A stretch of 5,119 nt of DNA from Candidatus Sericytochromatia bacterium. GTDB taxonomy: Bacteria > Cyanobacteriota > Sericytochromatia > UBA7694 > JACMQJ01. Below are positions 1 to 5,119 of the stretch, in pieces. A program made the position numbers and the translations under genes. The first letter of the stretch is position 1. Each line of letters opens with the position of its first letter. Below the pieces are notes generated by a model. The model was not told the DNA's origin and made no database searches. It saw only the letters and a list, made by a program, of their open reading frames with translations. The stretch covers positions 1-5,119 of the forward strand of contig JACMQJ010000609.1 of assembly GCA_014377055.1 (NCBI GenBank), in the 5' to 3' direction.

Positions 1-1489
1 CAATCATTTCTTTACTTACGTCTGAGAAATTATTCACAAAGTTTAACGGGTTTTGTATTTCATGGGCAATACCTGCCGTAAGTTCTCCAAGGCTGGCCAT
101 TTTCTCAACTTGGATTAATTGCTTTTGGGTAGCTTTTAATTGGTCTAAAGTTTCTTCTGCTTTTTGCTTTTGGCCTTCAATTACTCCGTTTTTATGTTCT
201 AATTGTTTATACATATGGCCAAGGCGTCTTTTGTTTCTATTAACAACCCATATGATAATTAGGGTAATTAAGAAAGCAGCTAACGCTGAAAATATCATCC
301 ATTTTTGTTGGAAAGTCTTTCTTTGAAATTCTTCTTCTTTTTTAGAAAATTCATAGCCTGCTTTTAAATTAGCGGCTGCTTTAACGTTTTCAATATTTAC
401 CAAACTATCAGAAAACTTTCTAAATTCTTTATAGTACTTCAGAGAGTTCATCCCGTCGCCTACTTGTTCATAGCTATTTGCAACAACTTCTAAAGCGTCT
501 CTCTGTAGTTGAGCTTGACCCATCTCATTAGCTTTTTCTAAGGCGTTTTTACCATATTCTAACGCTTTTTTATAAGTGCCGATTTTATTATTAACCTTTG
601 CGAGTCCAATTAAAGCTTTACAAGTTGCCCTTGCATTATCTATTTTTTTTGAAATTTCAAAAGCTTTTTTAAAGTACTCACTTGCTTTTGTAAGTTCATT
701 AAGGCGGTAATAGCAATCACCTAAACTATTTGAAACGGCCACCAACATATCAGGCGAGTTCTTTTGCTGCAAGAGCTGATAGGCGATAGATAAGTTAGAA
801 AGTGCTTGATGTAGGTTATTCTCTTCTAGATTTACTTCTGCAATGTTGTTGTAGGCTAAAATAACGTTTGCAGTATCAGAAAGCTCTTTAGATATTTTTA
901 ATGTATTGGTATAAGCCTCTTCAGCTTCTTTCATTTTGTCTTGATAGAAGTAAATGGTACCGATATTATTTGAGCTATTTCTAATCACCAGTTGATTGTT
1001 CTCTTCTTCTGCTGCCTTAAGCGACTCGTAAAACTTTTTAAGCGCAATCGAATAATTTCCTTGATTAAGATAAATTAACCCAATGTTCCCAAGAATAGCA
1101 GGTAGTGATTCGTGGGCATTACTTTTAGTTGCTAAATCAAAAGCTTTGGTATAGTAATTTAAAGCGGTTTCAAAATCCCCTTTTGTTTGCAGTGCATTGC
1201 CATAAGCCCCATAAGTGTTAATAGCTCCTTTTTGGTAGTCAATGTTTTTACACTGCTCGGCTATACCTTTTAAAATTAAAATAGCAGAATCTGGATAGCT
1301 ATCGGCATATAAAAAGGCCAGTTTATTAACGGTACTAAAATAAATGGTATCCTTAAGGTGATTTGGTTGTTGTTCAATTATTTTTAATTGGCGTCTTAGC
1401 TCTTTTATTGTTTGCACCTGAGCTTGACCATCAAACCAAAGAAAGATTGCGATTAATAAAAGGATATTTTTGGGCAAGAAAAATTTCAA
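1..1489 (-). CDS. TPR-containing sensor histidine kinase, N-terminal 496 residues (3' end beyond window)
   Basis: Membrane sensor kinase of a two-component system: a periplasmic TPR domain senses an unknown signal and a cytoplasmic kinase core autophosphorylates on His. Seen in order: a signal peptide (about residues 1-24, hydrophobic LLLIAIFLW ending GQAQ); about seven or eight TPR units over roughly residues 45-360 with typical A/G/Y/A spacing; one transmembrane helix at 397-416; a charged coiled-coil linker at about 418-465; and the HisKA H-box, ASLGELTAGIAHEIQNPLNF, with His476 as the predicted phosphorylation site. The HATPase domain lies past the left edge. The start is TTG at 1489: an in-frame TAA sits at 1499-1501, three codons upstream, and the first in-frame ATG comes only well inside the TPRs, which would delete the signal peptide. 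The family is common in Bacteroidota. The response regulator and signal cannot be told from this window. It is transcribed divergently from the lipoprotein/caspase pair. Confidence 0.93.
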   Translation of the reverse strand, partial: MKFFLPKNILLLIAIFLWFDGQAQVQTIKELRRQLKIIEQQPNHLKDTIYFSTVNKLAFLYADSYPDSAILILKGIAEQCKNIDYQKGAINTYGAYGNALQTKGDFETALNYYTKAFDLATKSNAHESLPAILGNIGLIYLNQGNYSIALKKFYESLKAAEEENNQLVIRNSSNNIGTIYFYQDKMKEAEEAYTNTLKISKELSDTANVILAYNNIAEVNLEENNLHQALSNLSIAYQLLQQKNSPDMLVAVSNSLGDCYYRLNELTKASEYFKKAFEISKKIDNARATCKALIGLAKVNNKIGTYKKALEYGKNALEKANEMGQAQLQRDALEVVANSYEQVGDGMNSLKYYKEFRKFSDSLVNIENVKAAANLKAGYEFSKKEEEFQRKTFQQKWMIFSALAAFLITLIIIWVVNRNKRRLGHMYKQLEHKNGVIEGQKQKAEETLDQLKATQKQLIQVEKMASLGELTAGIAHEIQNPLNFVNNFSDVSKEMI

Positions 1490-1664
1490 AACTGAAAATT
1501 AAAAATTAGGGAATAATTATTTATAAGCGTTAAATTACAGTTTTTTTAACGAGAAAATATAGATAGCTTCAATAATATTATCGTTATTATTTATTTTTTT
1601 AAGTAATAAAGCTGAAAATAATTATTACCTTAAATGATTATTTAAAAACCTTAAAACCACTCAA
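1490..1664. other. Divergent AT-rich intergenic region
   Basis: These 175 bp separate the divergent starts of the histidine kinase and the lipoprotein gene, so they should hold the promoters of both transcription units. The sequence is almost all A and T. I see no convincing Bacteroidota promoter (TTG or TTTG with TAnnTTTG downstream), no operator-like palindrome with G/C content, and no Shine-Dalgarno sequence before either start, which is normal for the phylum. The nearest partial match to a -7 element for the kinase is TATATTTT on the minus strand at about 1554-1561, but it has no partner at the right distance. Confidence 0.6.
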
Positions 1665-1877
1665 ATGCTACGATCATCTAAAATTAAAGGCTTCAAGCAA
1701 TTTGCAATTCTAATTACGCTTTCAACAGCTTTATTAGCCGCATGCAACAGCTCTGAAAAAAAAGCATCAGAATCAGATTCAACTGAAGTTAAAACTGATT
1801 CTATACCGGCACTGGATACAGACTCTAACACCACTACACGACCAGAAACAATTAAAAACACCACTGGTGGAAACTAA
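1665..1877 (+). CDS. Small hypothetical lipoprotein (70 residues)
   Basis: I recognise no family. The protein begins MLRSSKIKGFKQF, then has a hydrophobic stretch (residues 13-26) ending in a lipobox, LAAC, with Cys27 as the predicted lipidated residue. The mature part is only 44 residues and low-complexity: 16 Ser/Thr and 8 acidic residues against 5 Lys/Arg, with no predicted fold. It would be a lipid-anchored, probably disordered peptide. The residues after Cys27 (NSSEKK) do not clearly match the acidic surface-export signal known from some Bacteroidota, so inner versus outer membrane and surface exposure are open. The ATG start at 1665 places the n-region, h-region and lipobox correctly. 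Its last 11 bases overlap the start of the caspase gene, so the two are probably co-transcribed and translationally coupled. A run of eight A at 1756-1763 sits just after the lipobox codons. The lipoprotein call is good; the function is unknown. Confidence 0.8.
   Translation: MLRSSKIKGFKQFAILITLSTALLAACNSSEKKASESDSTEVKTDSIPALDTDSNTTTRPETIKNTTGGN
1867..1877 (+). promoter_or_regulatory. Start/stop overlap, likely translational coupling
   Basis: The GTG start of the caspase gene (1867-1869) lies inside the last codons of the lipoprotein gene, whose TAA stop is at 1875-1877, giving an 11-bp overlap in different frames. There is no Shine-Dalgarno-like sequence in front of the GTG. This arrangement fits re-initiation by ribosomes that have just finished the lipoprotein. 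The coupling is inferred from geometry. Confidence 0.5.
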
Positions 1878-3303
1878 GAAGTTTCAAAATAAATTAATAT
1901 TTAAATTTATTTCCTCATCTCAAAAGACAATAAGGCTTCTGTGTCTTATTGCCTTTTGCTTTGTTTGGTCTTCTGCCAAGAGTCAATCCTATTACTATTT
2001 TCAAAATGAAATCCCCACTAAAAACAGCGTTATATTAAATTACAAAACGCTTCTTGTCGTACAGCCAGATGGTAATGCTACAGCAAGAATACAATATAAT
2101 GAGGGTCCAGATCATAAACTATTCTTGTATCAAGTTTCGCTTTCAGACTCGGTAATTAATCAGACAGATACTTTACATAGATTTTTAATACCTAACGGAG
2201 CGTCTCAGCCTTTGCTTGATAAGGACACAGCAAATTTTTTTGCTCTTAGATTTATTTTCGAAAAAAAATACGATAGCTCAGGATATTATTATGAACCTTT
2301 TTTTGTAGAAGTAAAGAATAATAAAAACGAATGGAATCCGGTAAAAACAACATTGAGTCAGCTAAAAACTTATGAAGACCTAAGGAATGATGAACCATTT
2401 GTTAGTTCTTTTTACTTTCAATCTGACGAATTTTATCAGTATATCTTTTCGGAAAAAACTAGGGGAGTAGTTTCTCCAAGGAAAGAAAAAATGTTTTTGA
2501 TTATTGTTGCAAATACAAATGACGAAACGGTAGGTAAAAGCGCAAAATCTGATTTGCAAAATGTTTCAAGTCTGTTCAATAAGCTTGCTGAAAATGTTAG
2601 TATTAAAACGATTATACCAATATATATATCTGGAAATGATTTTAATAAAGCCTCTGTTAATGCGGCAATAGCTCAGTTGGAACAGGCTAAGCCTACTTCT
2701 GATGATATTGTTATCTTTTATTATAGTGGTCATGGATTTAGATTACCTGGTGATAAAAGCCTGTATCCTAATATTTCTTTCAGGAACGTGAAAAACAGAA
2801 AAGATAATGTTGTTGGAGATTACCTGCCTTTAGAGGATGTTTATAAAAGAATATCGGCTTTAAAGCCAAATGTTTGTTTAGTATTAGGCGACTGTTGCAA
2901 CGCAAATATTTACCAAAACCCAGTAATAGGAAGTGACCTTATCCAACCGAAAGGAGGTGGGTTTTTAGGAGCTTTTAATCCGAAAGCAGCAGAGAAACTT
3001 TTCTTTCCAAATGCGCCAGTATCCATGATTATTGGTAGTGTTGAAGAAGATCATTTATCACTAGGAAACCCTCAGATAGGAGGTTATTTTACCCACTTTT
3101 TTACTGCTGAACTAGAAAAGAATTTGTGGGGTTTTTACAGTAATAATTTATTTTCTATTGGTAATCAAAGTAACGCTATGTGGCTTCAAATACTAATAGC
3201 AGCAAGGAAAAATACCTATTGGAAATCTAAATCTATTCAATGCGGTAAAACACCAAACGATAGATGTATTCAACAAGCTGTGATCAATATTAAATCTCAA
3301 TAA
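1867..3303 (+). CDS. Exported caspase-family (peptidase C14, metacaspase-like) protein
   Basis: Predicted cysteine endopeptidase of the caspase/metacaspase fold, likely outside the cytoplasm. Visible parts: a basic n-region and hydrophobic segment (about 23-36), then a probable signal peptidase site A37-K38-S39 before Gln40; an N-terminal domain (about 40-200), rich in Tyr/Phe and probable beta strands, that I cannot assign; and the caspase domain from about 209 to 440. The latter opens with beta strand MFLIIVANTND. Catalytic His289 is in FYYSGHG (284-290) and catalytic Cys344 in LGDCCN (340-345). A C-terminal p10-like stretch, GSVEED...GGYFTHFFTAEL, resembles the usual G.FT element. Both dyad residues are present, so activity is plausible, but the Cys is followed by Asn-Ala-Asn instead of the usual His-Ser-Gly. 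Cleavage specificity (Asp versus Arg/Lys) cannot be told. The start is GTG at 1867; the frame is open back to a TAG at 1735-1737 but I see no ATG in between. It follows the lipoprotein gene with an 11-bp overlap. Confidence 0.88.
   Translation: METKKFQNKLIFKFISSSQKTIRLLCLIAFCFVWSSAKSQSYYYFQNEIPTKNSVILNYKTLLVVQPDGNATARIQYNEGPDHKLFLYQVSLSDSVINQTDTLHRFLIPNGASQPLLDKDTANFFALRFIFEKKYDSSGYYYEPFFVEVKNNKNEWNPVKTTLSQLKTYEDLRNDEPFVSSFYFQSDEFYQYIFSEKTRGVVSPRKEKMFLIIVANTNDETVGKSAKSDLQNVSSLFNKLAENVSIKTIIPIYISGNDFNKASVNAAIAQLEQAKPTSDDIVIFYYSGHGFRLPGDKSLYPNISFRNVKNRKDNVVGDYLPLEDVYKRISALKPNVCLVLGDCCNANIYQNPVIGSDLIQPKGGGFLGAFNPKAAEKLFFPNAPVSMIIGSVEEDHLSLGNPQIGGYFTHFFTAELEKNLWGFYSNNLFSIGNQSNAMWLQILIAARKNTYWKSKSIQCGKTPNDRCIQQAVINIKSQ
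3297..3303. other. Tail-to-tail gene overlap
   Basis: The caspase gene ends with TAA at 3301-3303 on the plus strand. The TPR gene ends with TGA at 3299-3297 on the minus strand, so the two coding regions overlap by 7 bp. There is no intergenic space for a conventional stem-loop terminator. Any terminator for either transcript must lie inside the opposing gene, which would make the transcript ends complementary. Confidence 0.85.
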
Positions 3304-5119
3304 TTTCCGTATTGAAATCTATAATCTAGAATTGGAATACGATACCATACCGTATTTGTGTTTGTGCTTTCCTCGTAGTGTTCCTCTTCATCAGTATCTT
3401 TAACATCATAAAAAGGATAAGATTGTAAAAGCGTCAGCCATTTTTTGCTTGTTCTAAGTTTATCCCAAGCGGGGTCTGCATTAATCAAATTTTTGTAATC
3501 AAACTTATGATCTAACAAATATTTAAGGGTAACTAGCGCTTCATTATTTTTTCCAGTTAATGCGTGAATGCGAGATTTGGTGTAGTAATAGTTGTAAAAA
3601 TCTTCAATGAAATAATAATCGGAACGAACAGAATCAGGATTAAGCGGTGACGGTATTTTCTTTAAGTAAATAAGGGCTTTATTTGGCTCATCAACCAATG
3701 AATAATGTTTTACGTACAGTGCCAATTTTTTATTTTCATCTTCTTTGTTTACAGGTATATATGATGTCATCAGTTTTAAAAAATCAGTATGTTTTTTACT
3801 CAAGAGCGTATAATCTGCCAATTTTAAAAGCTGTGTATGCCTAATTTGTTTACGCTGATATAAACTATCTAACTGATCACAAGCCTCAGGTAATCTTTCG
3901 TAAACAACTAAGTAATCAATTAATTTATTTCTGAGCGTTGAATTTGAGGGTTGTATTTTTACCAAATATTTATAATTAGAAATACTAGCATCAATATCAT
4001 CCATCCAACTTTGTAAATCTGCAATATTTTCCAATAATACAGGTTCAGGATTGCTTTCGCCCGAAAACTTTATAGCTTGTTGTAGAAAATAAAGTGATTT
4101 ACCTACAGGATCATAGGTAGAGGTATCAATACTCACTACCTCCTTTGTACTAGGTAAACTAAACTGATTATCGATTTTTACAAAACCACCTTCTTTATGA
4201 CTAATAAATTCATTAGGCCCTTCAATACTTCCTGCAAATGGGTAGGCTTTATCAACAGAATATTCATGAAAGGTACTGCGTTCAGCAACTGGTATTTGAA
4301 AATAGGTTAAAGCCAAACGATGATATAAAAACAGACCCGCTTTTTTGTTCCAATAAGCATTTCTAGGATAACGCTCTAACATTCGGTTATAAAAGTTATA
4401 AGTTTCCATCTCCAAATCCTTGTTTATATCTAACCAATAATAGTTTAAGGTTGATGTACCTGAGGGGCCAAAATTACCTTTGTTCATTTCTGCCTGCCTA
4501 GAATAGCCCGCGGCTTGGTTTTGTGTTACCTGTTTTAAAAGTATTTCTTCAGCATTTTCGTATTGTTCCTCTTTTTCATAAAGTCTAGCAGCTTTAATGG
4601 ATCCTCCCATTCTAATGGTTTGATTGTATTTTCTAATCAACATCTTTTCATTTATTCCCCAATCTGCTGAAAACAAATCATCATCGTTTTTTTCTTTATT
4701 TGATTTCGATTTTAACTCAGCATAACCTTGCAATGTGGCTTGCTCCATCTGTCTGATGTTTTCTATACCAGATATGATTTTATATTCTTGAATAGCCTCA
4801 TCAAAAAAACCATTCTTTTCATAAATTGCAGCAAGCATATAATGATCTTCTAACTCATCAAACCTAAATCCAACTAAGTTTGAAAGCAAGCAAGCTGAAT
4901 TCACATATTTATTGATGTCATTGGTTTTTAAGAACTCTAAGTTTTCTTTTTGACTATGCTTTAAAAGGGAATCTTTCAAAGTTTCTTTTAGGTATTTTAA
5001 ATACTGCTCAGGTGATTTGTAATCAGCAGTAGATTTTTTTAATTCTTCCTCTGCTTTTTGCCAGTTACCTTCTTCAAAGTAAAGTTTACCTAAATAATGG
5101 TTTGCCAAAATAATATTGG
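3297..5119 (-). CDS. Large TPR-repeat protein, N-terminus beyond window
   Basis: About 606 C-terminal residues of a helical-repeat protein are visible. TPR or TPR-like helices can be seen (numbering from the TTG codon at 5108): HYLGKLYFEEGNWQKAEEEL near 4-23, HYMLAAIYEKNGFFDEAIQEY near 89, AARLYEKEEQYENAEEILL near 173, and weaker units near 355-390, 455-485 and 500-530. A non-repeat insert at about 282-335 breaks the array. The C-terminal stretch INADPAWDKLRTSKKWLTLL, with Asp545, is a common ending of TPR arrays in enzyme-linked proteins. A TTG at 5108 could be read as a start, but the frame is open to the edge (N-I-I upstream) and the TTG falls inside the first helix of the first TPR, so the gene surely continues rightwards. 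No signal peptide or membrane segment is visible. It presumably acts as a protein-binding scaffold or as the C-terminal half of a larger protein. The function is unknown. It converges on the caspase gene. Confidence 0.85.
   Translation of the reverse strand, partial: NIILANHYLGKLYFEEGNWQKAEEELKKSTADYKSPEQYLKYLKETLKDSLLKHSQKENLEFLKTNDINKYVNSACLLSNLVGFRFDELEDHYMLAAIYEKNGFFDEAIQEYKIISGIENIRQMEQATLQGYAELKSKSNKEKNDDDLFSADWGINEKMLIRKYNQTIRMGGSIKAARLYEKEEQYENAEEILLKQVTQNQAAGYSRQAEMNKGNFGPSGTSTLNYYWLDINKDLEMETYNFYNRMLERYPRNAYWNKKAGLFLYHRLALTYFQIPVAERSTFHEYSVDKAYPFAGSIEGPNEFISHKEGGFVKIDNQFSLPSTKEVVSIDTSTYDPVGKSLYFLQQAIKFSGESNPEPVLLENIADLQSWMDDIDASISNYKYLVKIQPSNSTLRNKLIDYLVVYERLPEACDQLDSLYQRKQIRHTQLLKLADYTLLSKKHTDFLKLMTSYIPVNKEDENKKLALYVKHYSLVDEPNKALIYLKKIPSPLNPDSVRSDYYFIEDFYNYYYTKSRIHALTGKNNEALVTLKYLLDHKFDYKNLINADPAWDKLRTSKKWLTLLQSYPFYDVKDTDEEEHYEESTNTNTVWYRIPILDYRFQYGNY

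Noticed and set aside
1..70. The kinase as a truncated pseudogene lacking its ATPase domain
   Set aside because: The frame is intact up to the edge of the window just after the H-box, so the missing domain is explained by the window boundary.
1551..1561. TATATTTT on the minus strand as a Bacteroidota -7 promoter element for the kinase gene
   Set aside because: It lacks the final G of TAnnTTTG, and I found no TTG or TTTG element at the expected 17-23 base distance. In such AT-rich DNA the match carries little weight.
1571..1591. Inverted repeat AATAATA / TATTATT with a 7-base spacer
   Set aside because: The arms contain only A and T in an extremely AT-rich region, so a 7-base match is expected by chance and would form a very weak hairpin.
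1661..1864. A 67-codon open frame on the minus strand opposite the lipoprotein gene
   Set aside because: It lies almost wholly antisense to a gene with a clear lipobox. Its composition (Ser/Val/Glu-rich) is what the Ser/Thr/Asp codons of that gene give on the other strand, and it has no recognisable domain or signal sequence.
5106..5108. TTG as the true start of the TPR protein
   Set aside because: The codon falls inside the first TPR helix and the frame is still open to the edge of the window, so the protein starts further right.
1..5119. CRISPR array, insertion sequence, tRNA or rRNA genes
   Set aside because: I saw no regularly spaced direct repeats, no transposase-like protein, no terminal inverted repeats and no GC-rich structured RNA segments; the long genes account for nearly all of the window.

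Overview
The window looks like part of a chromosome from a Bacteroidota bacterium, probably from the Sphingobacteriia/Chitinophagia/Cytophagia side. It is strongly AT-rich and shows no Shine-Dalgarno-like sequences before its genes. It carries a TPR sensor histidine kinase with the H-box wording typical of that phylum (HEIQNPLNFVNNFS), and a secreted caspase-family protein of a kind common there. This placement is inference from protein style; there is no rRNA or marker gene to confirm it.

There are four genes. From 1 to 1489 on the minus strand lies the N-terminal 496 residues of a TPR-containing sensor histidine kinase. It starts at a TTG codon and runs off the left edge just after the phospho-acceptor histidine. 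A 175-bp AT-rich divergent intergenic region (1490-1664) separates it from a plus-strand pair. The first of the pair encodes a tiny 70-residue lipoprotein (1665-1877). The second encodes a 478-residue exported caspase-like cysteine peptidase (C14 fold, 1867-3303), starts with GTG and overlaps the lipoprotein gene by 11 bp. A large minus-strand TPR protein gene (3297-5119) converges on the caspase gene and overlaps its end by 7 bp. Its N-terminus lies beyond the right edge.

Taken together, the plus-strand pair looks like a translationally coupled envelope unit: a small lipid-anchored peptide plus a protease predicted to leave the cytoplasm. It is flanked by a kinase whose sensory TPR domain faces the periplasm and by a TPR-rich scaffold-like protein. 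A functional link between the flanking genes and the caspase is only suggested by proximity, since neither is on the same strand as the caspase pair. The most interesting points are the lipoprotein/caspase coupling, the variant active-site context of the caspase (GDCCN rather than DSCHSG), and its unassigned N-terminal domain. I saw no mobile element, CRISPR array, tRNA or rRNA.
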